64,000 nt of DNA, from contig NZ_CP074373.1 of NCBI RefSeq assembly GCF_021560035.1, positions 430,001 to 494,000 of the forward strand, read 5' to 3'. The notes below the pieces were generated by a model, which had not been told where the DNA came from, did not search any database, and saw only the letters and a program-made list of their open reading frames with translations. This stretch comes from Virgibacillus sp. NKC19-16 (lineage in GTDB: Bacteria; Bacillota; Bacilli; Bacillales; Amphibacillaceae). Every line of letters begins with the position of its first letter. The stretch's first letter is position 1. The translations under genes and the position numbers were made by a program. Positions 33,958 through 42,702 of this stretch are shown here, piece by piece.

Positions 33958-35430
33958 ATGGGTTATGAAGGTTATAGACGGTCTAAACAACCGATATTTG
34001 ATAATTTTGATGATAACATTGAATATTTTAAAAAGCAGCTCGGAGTGGGCGAAAGCTTTGATTCCATTCATTTGGACCTGCACTATGCAGGAAGAGACAT
34101 GGGGATGTTTTTAATTGATGGCTTTGCCAAGGACGATATTATACATTACTTAATGAAGCTGCTGGCAGACCTTGAACCAGAGCAGCTTGGAACCGAACCG
34201 CTAATGAATCTTGTGAGAACCTATCTCCCCTACATGGAAGTGAATACGGAGGATGATTTGAATAAATCTGTCTTTTGGGTATTGAGCGGTGGTTCGGCAC
34301 TCGTGGTGGACGGAATTGACAAAATCATTATTATAGATGCCAGAACGTACCCTGCAAGAAGCCCGTCCGAGCCCGATTTAGAGCGCGTCAGCCGGGGCGC
34401 CCGTGACGGTTTTGTCGAGACAAGTGTATTTAATACTGCACTGACGAGAAGACGTGTCCGTGATCCTTCTCTTAGGATGGAATACATGTCCATCGGGAGA
34501 CGATCGCAAACAGATATTGTTGTGTCATATATAAAAGATATTGCTGACCCTAGCACTGTCAAACAAATTAAGAGCTCCCTTAAAAACATTGATACAGATG
34601 GCCTCCCCATGGGGGAAAAGACATTAGAGGAATTTCTTTGTGGAAGGAGCTGGAACCCGTATCCGACTGTGCGCTATACAGAGCGTCCAGACACGGCAGC
34701 CATTCATTTATACGAGGGGCACGTGCTTGTGATAGTGGATGGCTCTCCCAGTGTAATGATTACACCAGCGACATTTTGGCATCATGTGGAGCATGCTGAG
34801 GAGTACCGGCAGCGCCCGGTAACAGGTGCTTACTTCCGGATGGTTAGATTTTTCGCCATATTTATGTCAATCTTTTTAACACCGCTTTGGTTATTGTTTG
34901 TTGAGAATCAGCATTTATTGCCTGCATGGCTTTCTTTTCTTGGGCCAAAAGAGTCGATTGTGATTCCATTACTTGTCCAGCTGCTTATCGCCGAACTGGG
35001 AATGGATATGTTAAGAATGGCTACTATTCATACACCGACCTCGATGGGAACAGCACTTGGACTTGTATCAGCAATTATTATCGGTGAGATGGCGGTACAG
35101 GTTGGATTTTTCACGAGAGAGGTTATCATATACGTTGCTATTGTAGCTATTGGTACATATGCAACTCCTTCGTATGAATTCGCTCTGGCAAACCGCCTGT
35201 ACCGGCTTGTACTGTTGCTAGCAACTGCCGCTTTTGGTTTGATTGGTTTTGTTGCTGGAATTACTTTGTGGATTTTGGCCCTTGCACGCTTAAAGTCATT
35301 CAACGTTCCGTACTTGTGGCCGCTTATCCCATTTTCTTACCGCTCTATGCGGGGAATACTTGTAAGAGCTCCACTACCTTTGAAAAATCGACGTCCAACT
35401 GCGCTACATCCGCAAGATCCAGACCGTTAG
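33958..35430 (+). CDS. spoVAF: SpoVAF-type GerA-family spore membrane protein
   Basis: 490 residues, full length for SpoVAF. The N-terminal GerA domain begins NFDDNIEYFKKQLGVGESFD. The soluble part (to about 290) is followed by five membrane segments (about 300-470). In Bacillus, SpoVAF is encoded after spoVAEA, works with SpoVA proteins in release of dipicolinate and forms a germination-linked channel. Here it stands alone, between remnants. The ribosome site GAGGAGGG is excellent. Confidence 0.82.
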   Translation: MGYEGYRRSKQPIFDNFDDNIEYFKKQLGVGESFDSIHLDLHYAGRDMGMFLIDGFAKDDIIHYLMKLLADLEPEQLGTEPLMNLVRTYLPYMEVNTEDDLNKSVFWVLSGGSALVVDGIDKIIIIDARTYPARSPSEPDLERVSRGARDGFVETSVFNTALTRRRVRDPSLRMEYMSIGRRSQTDIVVSYIKDIADPSTVKQIKSSLKNIDTDGLPMGEKTLEEFLCGRSWNPYPTVRYTERPDTAAIHLYEGHVLVIVDGSPSVMITPATFWHHVEHAEEYRQRPVTGAYFRMVRFFAIFMSIFLTPLWLLFVENQHLLPAWLSFLGPKESIVIPLLVQLLIAELGMDMLRMATIHTPTSMGTALGLVSAIIIGEMAVQVGFFTREVIIYVAIVAIGTYATPSYEFALANRLYRLVLLLATAAFGLIGFVAGITLWILALARLKSFNVPYLWPLIPFSYRSMRGILVRAPLPLKNRRPTALHPQDPDR

Positions 35431-35464
35431 TCCGGCTGGTGTGAAATAATCAAGTTCTCCGTGT

Positions 35465-35495
35465 AACCCTTTGGATAGATGTCCAGAGGGTTTTT
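35465..35495 (+). terminator. Terminator after spoVAF
   Basis: AACCCT-TT-GGA and TCC-AG-AGGGTT arms around a 6 nt loop, followed by T residues. Confidence 0.6.
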
Positions 35496-35540
35496 AATAT
35501 TTATCTTACGGGTTATAATGGAAAAGGTTAAACCATTTTA

Positions 35541-35801
35541 ATGTTTCAGGACGGAAGGGCTGAAGAAGCCATGAATTATTACACGTCACTTATCGAGGAT
35601 TCAGCCATAACGAGTATTGTCCGTTATGGAGCGGATGAGGGTGGGGAAGAGGGGACTGTAATGCATGCGTCCTTTTCTTTAAAAGGACAAGAATTCATGT
35701 GCATGGACAGTGTATCGATTCATAATTTCACTTTTACGCCTTCCCTCTCAATCTATCTTACGTGTGATTCGGAAGAGGAGCTGAATCATCCAATTGGTTG
35801 A
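35541..35801 (+). pseudogene. VOC/PhnB-like domain fragment
   Basis: 86 residues. FQDGRAEEAMNYYTSLIEDS is followed by GTVMHASFSLKGQEFMCMDS, the N-terminal half of a PhnB/VOC-type (glyoxalase-fold) protein. It ends after SEEELNHPIG, where the family continues for about 60 residues, and it lacks the first residues before MFQDG. There is no ribosome site. Probable remnant. Confidence 0.6.
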
Positions 35802-36142
35802 TTGAAATAAATTATAATAGTTCTGTAAATGGGTGTAACGGAATAACCCGAGCAGAAATCGATCAAACTTATAAAAACCAGATTTAAATATACTGAATAG
35901 GAATCCATTTTGATCAATCCTTTTTTCAAAATGGATTTTTTATTTTCCATTAAAATACGGGTTCGACTGATATTTCTGAACCAACTTTATTTCAAAGCTA
36001 CATTAGTCCATGTTTTAAGAAATGAAAAGAATACACACGCTTTTTACATTAGATTAATTAAATCACAGCAATTTCTCAGTATATTCTAATCTGTTCCACA
36101 TTGGAAATTTATTCTTGATACATATAATGGTCTTCAAGGAGG
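35802..36142 (+). other. Gene-free stretch upstream of the VTC gene
   Basis: 341 bp AT-rich. It contains a strong hairpin (35902-35937) and otherwise no open frame with a ribosome site. A promoter for the VTC gene must lie in its right part, but none could be chosen with confidence. Confidence 0.4.
35902..35940 (+). terminator. Hairpin with T-run
   Basis: AATCCATTTTG and CAAAATGGATT arms (11 bp, perfect) followed by T residues. It lies 100 bases after the VOC remnant, whose original gene it may have ended. Confidence 0.7.
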
Positions 36143-36910
36143 ATGAAAAACATGGCGATTGAAATTTTTAAAAGAAAAGAACAAAAGTATCTTATTACAA
36201 CACAGCAGTACCAGGAACTGGTTAACCAAATCTCACCATACATGCGTCCCGATAAATTTGGAAAGGACGGAAAATATACGGTTACCAGTTTATACTTTGA
36301 AAGTGATGATAACAAAATCTATTTTGAAACGAAAAACAAATTGAGGTACCGGCAAAAGCTAAGACTGAGAGTGTATGATGACACTGATCTTAATGGCACG
36401 GCGTTTTTTGAGGTGAAACAAAAGCATAAAAAAGTTGTAAATAAGAGAAGAGTGTTGCTCCAACTATCAGAAGCCTACCGCTATTTGAAATCAGAAAAAT
36501 ACTCGCTTGATCACTATGAAACTTCTAATTCACAGGTTCTTCGAGAAATTAATTATTTCAAAGAGTTATATAATTTAGAGCCGGAAATGGTGGTAAGCTA
36601 CGATCGGCATGCTCTTCACTGTCTCGATGATCCTTCTTTGAGGATTACATTTGATCTAAATTTAAGGTGCAGGAAGGATGATCTATTGCTTGAAAATGGC
36701 CCCTATGGAGAGAATTTTATTGATCCTAATCTAATCGTTTTGGAAGTGAAAGTAAATGATAGCGTTCCTATTTGGCTTACACGTATTTTACAAAACCTGG
36801 ACTGTAAACAGAGAAGTGCCTCAAAGTTTTGCACAAGTTTGGAGTTATTAAAACATGAAGCACTGCCAATCGGAACTGTTAAAGAAGTAGTAGAAATTGG
36901 AGGGGTGTAA
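36143..36910 (+). CDS. VTC-domain protein (polyphosphate polymerase-like)
   Basis: 255 residues comprising one VTC tunnel domain. It begins FKRKEQKYLI, and the basic lining residues in YRQKLRLRVYD (about 70) and FFEVKQKHK (about 90) are present, as in the eukaryotic Vtc4 polyphosphate polymerase. It is expected to handle polyphosphate or a related triphosphate chain at the inner face of the membrane. ATG after AAGGAGG. The DUF4956 partner gene follows after one base. Confidence 0.8.
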   Translation: MKNMAIEIFKRKEQKYLITTQQYQELVNQISPYMRPDKFGKDGKYTVTSLYFESDDNKIYFETKNKLRYRQKLRLRVYDDTDLNGTAFFEVKQKHKKVVNKRRVLLQLSEAYRYLKSEKYSLDHYETSNSQVLREINYFKELYNLEPEMVVSYDRHALHCLDDPSLRITFDLNLRCRKDDLLLENGPYGENFIDPNLIVLEVKVNDSVPIWLTRILQNLDCKQRSASKFCTSLELLKHEALPIGTVKEVVEIGGV

Positions 36911-36911
36911 A

Positions 36912-37589
36912 ATGGATATGATCGATCAATTATTTAACATTAACGGAAATGAATCAAGCATTTTTATGAGTGTACTTGCAATGGCTATAACAACCGTACT
37001 CAGCATAGTCATCACTAAAATCTATCAAATTACGTTTACGGGGGAAAGATATTCCCAAAACTTTGTTCATACAATTATCATCATGAGTGTTGTCGTTTCG
37101 GTGGTGATGAATGTTGTCAGTGGAAATGCCGGGGTGGCCTTTGGATTGTTTGCCGTATTTTCATTGATCCGTTTCCGAAGTGCTGTGACCGATGCGAAAG
37201 ATATTGCCTATATATTTTTTGGTCTGTCTGTCGGGATGACCGGTGGGCTCTATCAATTTGACTTGGCGATCGTTCTCACTATATTTGCGAGTGTTCTATT
37301 TTACTTGCTTTATAAATTTCAATACGGAAAAGGAAAAGATACACAAATTCTAAAAGTAACCGTTCCTGAGAATTTAAATCATGAAAGTTTGCTTGATGAT
37401 GTTTTTCAGGAATTTACCATCAGCAACTCACTACGGCAGGTGGAAACAACAAATCTTGGAACCATGATCCTCTATACGTATGCTATTAGAAGCAAAAATG
37501 TAACAAGGGATAAGGAATTGCTTGATCGGATCCGGGAGAGAAATGCCAATTTAAAAGTTTCTTTAACATATATGGAAAATCAGGAATAA
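36912..37589 (+). CDS. DUF4956 membrane protein
   Basis: 225 residues from ATG 36912 (GGAGGGG upstream). Four membrane segments in the first 145 residues precede a small cytoplasmic domain. GLFAVFSLIRFRSAV is the family core. DUF4956 proteins are regularly encoded with VTC-domain proteins, and the pair probably forms a membrane system for polyphosphate. In other genomes CotH is a third partner; it is not seen here. Confidence 0.78.
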   Translation: MDMIDQLFNINGNESSIFMSVLAMAITTVLSIVITKIYQITFTGERYSQNFVHTIIIMSVVVSVVMNVVSGNAGVAFGLFAVFSLIRFRSAVTDAKDIAYIFFGLSVGMTGGLYQFDLAIVLTIFASVLFYLLYKFQYGKGKDTQILKVTVPENLNHESLLDDVFQEFTISNSLRQVETTNLGTMILYTYAIRSKNVTRDKELLDRIRERNANLKVSLTYMENQE

Positions 37590-37705
37590 TCCTCAATAAA
37601 GGGTTCTTATTCTTGCTACAATGGTACCTGTATGGTGAGTGGTTATTTGAGACATTATTCAGTATTTCGTTAAAATTAACCACTCTATAACTTAAAAAGG
37701 CCGGC

Positions 37706-38098
37706 TTATTTCTCTTCCTCCGTCTTCATAAACGTTAAAATCAGAAAGAATGCGAAGCTTAACAGTAAAATAGTACCACCAACAATAAAGAACACAGTTG
37801 TAAATGCATCACCGAAATTAAATGGGCGAACATAGTATAGCCACATGCCGCTCGTTAACCCAATTGTGCCGATGATAGCTGACCATACATGTAATGCTGC
37901 CAGCGTTCTATTTGCTGGGGTGAAGACTTTATAGTAAACCGCAAAGGCAAATAGGGATAGCCAGCCGACAACCAGGATATGGGCATGTACTGTTTTAAAT
38001 TCAGGCCCACCTGCGCCAGCCATATGGGAGCCTAAGACAGCTCCAAGTAATGCAAAAATGGCAGAAAACCGAAGTAATGTTTTGCTGTACGTGTTCAT
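37706..38098 (-). CDS. Small membrane protein resembling part of a heme-copper oxidase subunit I
   Basis: 130 residues with four membrane segments. FKTVHAHILVVGWLSLFAFA contains a His pair in a helix like that of cytochrome oxidase/NnrS-type proteins, but the length is a quarter of a real subunit I. Similar small proteins occur in Bacillaceae as free-standing genes. It may bind heme; the role is unknown. A GGAGTGA site precedes the ATG. Confidence 0.6.
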   Translation of the reverse strand: MNTYSKTLLRFSAIFALLGAVLGSHMAGAGGPEFKTVHAHILVVGWLSLFAFAVYYKVFTPANRTLAALHVWSAIIGTIGLTSGMWLYYVRPFNFGDAFTTVFFIVGGTILLLSFAFFLILTFMKTEEEK

Positions 38099-38177
38099 GA
38101 ATTGTCACTCCTTTTGTTTAGTAAAATAAGCTTACATTATTCATGTGAATGGAATATGAATAATTGATTACAAAATA

Positions 38178-38939
38178 CTAATCCGGTGCATTCATTTCCA
38201 GCATTACCGGACAATGATCGCTTCCCATCACGTGCTGATGAACCTGGGAATCTATAAGTGCTTTTTTCAATCTTTCGGATACAATCAGATAATCAATTCT
38301 CCAACCAACATTCCTTTCGCGGATTGTTTTCATATACGACCACCATGAGTAAAGTCCCTCTGTGTCGGGATGGAAACACCTTAGACTATCGATAAATCCA
38401 GAGTCTAGGAGACGGGTCATTTTGCCGCGTTCTTCTTTCGTGAACCCTGAATTGCCATGATTTGTTTTATCATTCTTTAGATCAATTTCATTGTGTGCAA
38501 CGTTTAAGTCGCCACAGTAGATAATCGGTTTTTCTCCGTCCAATTTTTTCAAATAATTATAGAGTTCATCCTCCCACTCTAACCGATAATTCAGCCGTGT
38601 TAGATCCCTTTTAGAATTCGGAGTGTAGACATTAACTAAATAAAATCCCTCAAACTCGAGTGTGATAATCCTTCCTTCTTCCTGCTCATCCTCATCGCCC
38701 AATCCGTATTTTACAGATAGCGGCTTTTTCTTTGTGAAAACAGCTGTACCGGAATATCCTTTGCGCACAGCATAATTCCAATACTGATAATATCCTTTCA
38801 AATCCAGATTAATCTGTCCTTCCTGTAATTTCGTTTCCTGAAGACAAAAGATATCTGCATCAACTTCATGAAAATAATCCAAAAATCCCTTCCGCACACA
38901 AGCGCGAATGCCGTTTACATTCCAAGATACCAGTTTCAT
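38178..38939 (-). CDS. exoA: Exodeoxyribonuclease III / AP endonuclease
   Basis: 253 residues from the ATG at 38939 (AAAGGGAGAAAC upstream); the 51-codon upstream extension is not protein-like. The endonuclease-exonuclease-phosphatase fold shows MKLVSWNVNGIRACVRKGF, LQETKLQ, YCGDLNVAHNEIDL and GSDHCPV, covering all catalytic motifs. It cuts at abasic sites and degrades 3' ends in base excision repair. B. subtilis ExoA has about this length. Confidence 0.9.
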   Translation of the reverse strand: MKLVSWNVNGIRACVRKGFLDYFHEVDADIFCLQETKLQEGQINLDLKGYYQYWNYAVRKGYSGTAVFTKKKPLSVKYGLGDEDEQEEGRIITLEFEGFYLVNVYTPNSKRDLTRLNYRLEWEDELYNYLKKLDGEKPIIYCGDLNVAHNEIDLKNDKTNHGNSGFTKEERGKMTRLLDSGFIDSLRCFHPDTEGLYSWWSYMKTIRERNVGWRIDYLIVSERLKKALIDSQVHQHVMGSDHCPVMLEMNAPD

Positions 38940-38994
38940 AGTTGTATTGTTTCTCCCTTTGCTTAAATGTTTGTTCATCCATTTTAACATACTT

Positions 38995-39024
38995 GGTGAC
39001 AGGCACCACCCGAATTTTGTCGAA
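38995..39024 (-). repeat. Dispersed REP-like repeat, copy 2
   Basis: In reverse complement it matches 23111-23140 at 24 of 30 positions. It contains the palindromic GGTGACAGGCACC and lies between exoA and the GntR operon promoter. Confidence 0.6.
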
Positions 39025-39056
39025 TTGTTTTTATTGAAAATATTTATTTTGGTGTA

Positions 39057-39085
39057 TTGACATCTCAGTGTATTAATCATATAAT
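39057..39085 (+). promoter_or_regulatory. Consensus sigma-A promoter of the GntR-ABC operon
   Basis: TTGACA (39057-39062), a 17 bp spacer and TATAAT (39080-39085), a perfect match to consensus. The first operator overlaps the -10 region. Confidence 0.85.
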
Positions 39086-39156
39086 ACAGCATAAGGTTGT
39101 ATTAACAGATTAATACATGAATTTTTTTGCTGATGGTGTATTAAGCGCTTCATACA
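39069..39156. promoter_or_regulatory. Three 20 bp operators for the GntR regulator
   Basis: Palindromes lie at 39069-39088 (TGTATTA-N6-TAATACA), 39098-39117 (TGTATTAA-N4-TTAATACA, perfect) and 39137-39156 (TGTATTAA-N4-TTCATACA, one mismatch). The first covers the -10 box and the other two follow the start of transcription. They are the expected target of the YtrA-type regulator encoded next, so the operon is likely repressed by its own first product. Confidence 0.75.
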
Positions 39157-39201
39157 TAAAAAGATCAATCACATCTAAGAAAATATATAGGAGACGGGGC
39201 T

Positions 39202-39597
39202 ATGACTATGAATTTTAATAATCGGGATCCTGTGTATGTACAGGTTGTCCGTCATTTTAAAGAACAGATTGCTACGGGTAGCTTAGAGCCTGGCGAGGAA
39301 ATTCCGTCACGGAGAGAGCTGGCAAATAGGCTGAAGATTAATCCAAATACCGCACAGCGAGCATATAAAGAAATGGAGGAACTGGGATTGATTCATACTG
39401 AGCGGAATAACCCTAGTAAAATCACAAAGGACGAAAAAATCCTTGGATCTGTACGAGAAGAACTCATCATAGAAGCGGTGGATTTTTTCGTGTCATCCAT
39501 CCGTACGATAAATGTTCCGCTTGATGAGATAGTGGGATTAATCCAAGAAAAATACACAGCAGCTGAAACAACGAATAGGGGGGATAAGCATGATTGA
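39202..39597 (+). CDS. GntR-family regulator, YtrA/YhcF type
   Basis: 131 residues. The GntR winged helix is at about 10-75 (PSRRELANRLKINPNTAQRA). The C-terminal part is a short two-helix dimerisation segment, as in the YtrA subfamily, with no ligand domain. ATG codons at 39202 and 39208 are both possible. It overlaps the ABC ATPase gene by 8 bases. YtrA-type repressors respond to cell-wall antibiotics in B. subtilis; a similar cue is possible here. Confidence 0.82.
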   Translation: MTMNFNNRDPVYVQVVRHFKEQIATGSLEPGEEIPSRRELANRLKINPNTAQRAYKEMEELGLIHTERNNPSKITKDEKILGSVREELIIEAVDFFVSSIRTINVPLDEIVGLIQEKYTAAETTNRGDKHD

Positions 39598-40279
39598 GGT
39601 TAAAGAAATCACGAAAAAGTTTGGCCGAAAAAACGTATTGAATGGTGTTTCATTCACAGCAAATAAAGGTGAGATCACATGTTTAATCGGTATAAATGGT
39701 GTGGGCAAAACAACGATTTTGAATGCGATTATGGCGCTAACTCCAATTAACAGTGGTCAGATTCTCATGAATGAAGAAAAAATCAATAAAGACAGCTACG
39801 AAAAAATCACTTTCATTCCTGATGCCATAACAATGCTGCCGCAGATGCGGATCTCGGATGCGATACAATTTATGCAGGATTTTTATCAGAATTGGAATCA
39901 GGAACGCGCAACAGAACTGCTTAGATTTTTTAGACTAAAGGAAAGTGAGCGGATCTCGGATTTATCTAAAGGGAATACAGCTAAAGTAAATCTGCTGCTT
40001 GGGCTGGCGCTGGATGTTGATTTCTTATTAATGGACGAACCGTTTTCCGGGATAGATATTTTCAGCAGGGAACAAATTGCTGAGGTGTTCGCAAGCCACT
40101 TAGTGGAAGATCGCGGTGTGATTATTACCACCCATGAAATTAATGATATCGAGCATTTAATAGATAAAGTGGTGTTGCTTGATAACGGGTCTGTTTTAAA
40201 AGACTTCAACAGTGAGGAAGTCCGGGAAACTGAGGGGAAATCCGTCGTTGATGTGATGAGAGAGGTGTATCAGACATGA
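39590..40279 (+). CDS. ABC transporter ATP-binding protein
   Basis: 229 residues. Walker A GINGVGKTT lies near residue 34, an LSKGNTAK signature variant replaces LSGGQ, and Walker B FLLMDEPFSGID follows. The start codon follows AGGGGGG and overlaps the regulator gene. It powers the membrane protein encoded next, in a GntR-ATPase-permease operon. Confidence 0.85.
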   Translation: MIEVKEITKKFGRKNVLNGVSFTANKGEITCLIGINGVGKTTILNAIMALTPINSGQILMNEEKINKDSYEKITFIPDAITMLPQMRISDAIQFMQDFYQNWNQERATELLRFFRLKESERISDLSKGNTAKVNLLLGLALDVDFLLMDEPFSGIDIFSREQIAEVFASHLVEDRGVIITTHEINDIEHLIDKVVLLDNGSVLKDFNSEEVRETEGKSVVDVMREVYQT

Positions 40280-41115
40280 ATCGGTATTTAAAGTTAGTTC
40301 ATTTTGAATTAGGTCGTTTTATGAAAATTTATCTTGTACTTATTGCGATCACAATCGTTTCGCAAATTGCCGGTGTGATTGTAAAGTCAAGAAGTTACTT
40401 AAGTGATGCAAATAAGGCAATCTATGAAGATCTAATACCAATGGAGCAATTTTTGGAGCAAACGGGACCAATGAGTATGATACAGATAAACCAAAGTATA
40501 TGGTTCATGGGCCCGATTGCATTATGTATTGTAGCGTTACTCTTCTATTGTTTTTTCATTTGGTATCGTGATTGGTTGGGGAAAAACACATTTATTTATC
40601 GCTTGTTAATGTTGCCAACTGCTCGTCTCAATGTTTTCCTGGCAAAAGCTACTGCAATATTTTTAATGGTCTTAGGCTTGGTATCACTACAACTTATCTT
40701 ATTGCCGATTGAGAGTACAATTCTTAAATGGATCGTGCCAGTGGATTTTCGGATGGATATGGCAATCGGAGAAATTATTAACACCTCCGTAAATGGTGTG
40801 TTGCAATTATTGATCCCTCAAAGCTTTATCCAGTTTGTTATCAATTACGGAATTGGCTTTATGGCCGTATTTGTCCTATTTACAGCTATTTTGTTTGAAA
40901 GAAGCTTTCGTTGGAAGGGAATTCTGTTAGGAGTCATATATGGTGTTTTAGCATTTACTGTTTTCCTGTTACCTATCATATTGGAGCTGTTTTTCCAGAT
41001 TAATTATCTTTATCCTGTCGAATTGTTGGTGGTGGAAACGATATTAGGAATCTTTGTCATCGGCGTGACGATTTGGATGAGCAATTACCTATTAAATAAG
41101 AAAGTAACTGTGTAG
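40276..41115 (+). CDS. ABC transporter membrane protein
   Basis: 279 residues with six or seven membrane segments and a short outside loop (about 45-70). Its ATG overlaps the ATPase stop (ATGA). It forms the permease with the preceding ATPase. Topology is like the YtrC/YhcH-type permeases. The substrate is not known. Confidence 0.78.
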   Translation: MNRYLKLVHFELGRFMKIYLVLIAITIVSQIAGVIVKSRSYLSDANKAIYEDLIPMEQFLEQTGPMSMIQINQSIWFMGPIALCIVALLFYCFFIWYRDWLGKNTFIYRLLMLPTARLNVFLAKATAIFLMVLGLVSLQLILLPIESTILKWIVPVDFRMDMAIGEIINTSVNGVLQLLIPQSFIQFVINYGIGFMAVFVLFTAILFERSFRWKGILLGVIYGVLAFTVFLLPIILELFFQINYLYPVELLVVETILGIFVIGVTIWMSNYLLNKKVTV

Positions 41116-41125
41116 GGGGATGAGA

Positions 41126-42352
41126 ATGAAACGTTATTGGAAATTAATCGGCATTGCAGTCGTTGTTATGCTTACAATCGGGACGTATTATGTTCAATCG
41201 GCTGTAGCAGGTAATGAATATCCTGAATTTGGGTTTGAACATAAGAGTGGCGATAAGGAGGAAGTAAATGACCTTATCTTAGATGCAAATTATAGAGAAG
41301 GAACACCAGGCGGTAAACCCTTGAAAATAACAGCAGAGGAAACGGTATATGATGACGAACAGTCTTATTTTGATCGTTTAAATGGTTTTTACCCTTCTCA
41401 GATAGAAAAACTTCAAAAAGAAAATCGAGGTTTTATGCGTGGCAAAGAAGCAAGGCCCTCACAGTTTTATGAGAATGAATCTATGTTGATTTATGCAACT
41501 GTAAGTTCAGATTCCACTAGTTCCAAGAATGGTGACTTCGCATTTGATATTGAGATGTTAAAGAAGGATTCCAATGAGACGACGGCTTTTAAACTAGGAG
41601 TTCCAGCGTCAGAAAACATCCAATCGATGCATGTTAATGATATTCAGGTTGTTAATGGAGAAATGAAAATTATTACGGGTAACTTTTCCGGAATGGATCC
41701 AACTGGTTTTAATACCCTAGAGGAAGTGCATGTATACGATGTGGATGTCGCTAATCAGGAGATAACGAATGACGAGGCCATCTTAGCCAAGCCTGAGCAA
41801 AACAATGCAGACGGTGCTCAGAGTAATATAATCAATAATGCAGCAGATGCGGATTCAACTGAATTTATGCTTATTAACTTTGATTATATGAAAAATGTGG
41901 GACATGGAGATGGAATTTCTTACTCAGAACAAGCGGGGAGCGAAGTAATTGCTTTTAATCTTGAAACCAATGAACAGGAGCAACTCGATTTACCAGATGA
42001 GTTACAGAATTTGGCCCACACAGCCGTATTGCATGATTCAGAAATTTACTTTAGTACGGTGACGGAGAATGGTGTTGAGATAGTTGCCATTGATATAGAA
42101 AGTAATGACGTAGAAAATAGGATCATGGTGGATGTGCCTGAAATGGCTGAAGAGAACACGGGTGGTTTAAACACGAAAATAAAGGATGACAAAATGTATC
42201 TAGCAAGTTCCTATAAAACTAATGACATGCAGGCAACGATTCTGGTAGTTGATTTAAATTCTGGTAATATTTTATATGAAGGAACAATTGAAAATCAAGG
42301 CGAGATACAAGTGGATTATGAATTGAATATTTTTGAGATTATTAAACAATGA
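41126..42352 (+). CDS. Membrane-anchored extracellular protein of the GntR-ABC operon
   Basis: 408 residues from ATG 41126 (GGGGG 7 bases upstream). An N-terminal membrane anchor or signal (about 5-25) is followed by an acidic extracellular region of repeated beta-strand pattern, possibly a beta-propeller (VVNGEMKIITGNFSG, HDSEIYFSTVTENGVEI). It is probably an accessory to the transporter at the outer face. No family is recognised. Confidence 0.65.
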   Translation: MKRYWKLIGIAVVVMLTIGTYYVQSAVAGNEYPEFGFEHKSGDKEEVNDLILDANYREGTPGGKPLKITAEETVYDDEQSYFDRLNGFYPSQIEKLQKENRGFMRGKEARPSQFYENESMLIYATVSSDSTSSKNGDFAFDIEMLKKDSNETTAFKLGVPASENIQSMHVNDIQVVNGEMKIITGNFSGMDPTGFNTLEEVHVYDVDVANQEITNDEAILAKPEQNNADGAQSNIINNAADADSTEFMLINFDYMKNVGHGDGISYSEQAGSEVIAFNLETNEQEQLDLPDELQNLAHTAVLHDSEIYFSTVTENGVEIVAIDIESNDVENRIMVDVPEMAEENTGGLNTKIKDDKMYLASSYKTNDMQATILVVDLNSGNILYEGTIENQGEIQVDYELNIFEIIKQ

Positions 42353-42362
42353 ATTTCACATG

Positions 42363-42396
42363 AACAAGGGTCTGTTTTCATAGGCTCTTGTTTTTT
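42363..42396 (+). terminator. Terminator of the GntR-ABC operon
   Basis: AACAAG and CTTGTT arms with partial pairing inside, followed by a run of T residues, 11 bases after the stop. Confidence 0.65.
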
Positions 42397-42474
42397 CACT
42401 TTTATAATAGATCGATGTTTATACAAACCGTAAAAAGGTTATAGATTTTAAAACGGGAAATTGAGGTGATATAG

Positions 42475-42702
42475 ATGAGGAATCATGATGAAAAATCGCC
42501 AAATAAAGATCAAAAACATAATAAGGCAAAAAATGAAATAGAAGAAAGAACTTCTTTAGACGAGTTTGAAGAACAAATTCATGCAGATGACGTTCCACTT
42601 GAGGATCTGAAAATAGAACAAAAAGATGAAAAGAAAAAGTTTAAATCAAAGGACGCTTCACAAAGTGAAAGGAAGATTAAGAGTAAGCTGGATGACGAAT
42701 AG
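42475..42702 (+). CDS. Small charged protein
   Basis: 75 residues, over 60 percent Asp, Glu, Lys or Arg, with no hydrophobic segment; likely disordered. A GAGGTGATA site precedes the ATG. Similar short charged proteins occur across spore formers, but no name can be assigned. Confidence 0.55.
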   Translation: MRNHDEKSPNKDQKHNKAKNEIEERTSLDEFEEQIHADDVPLEDLKIEQKDEKKKFKSKDASQSERKIKSKLDDE

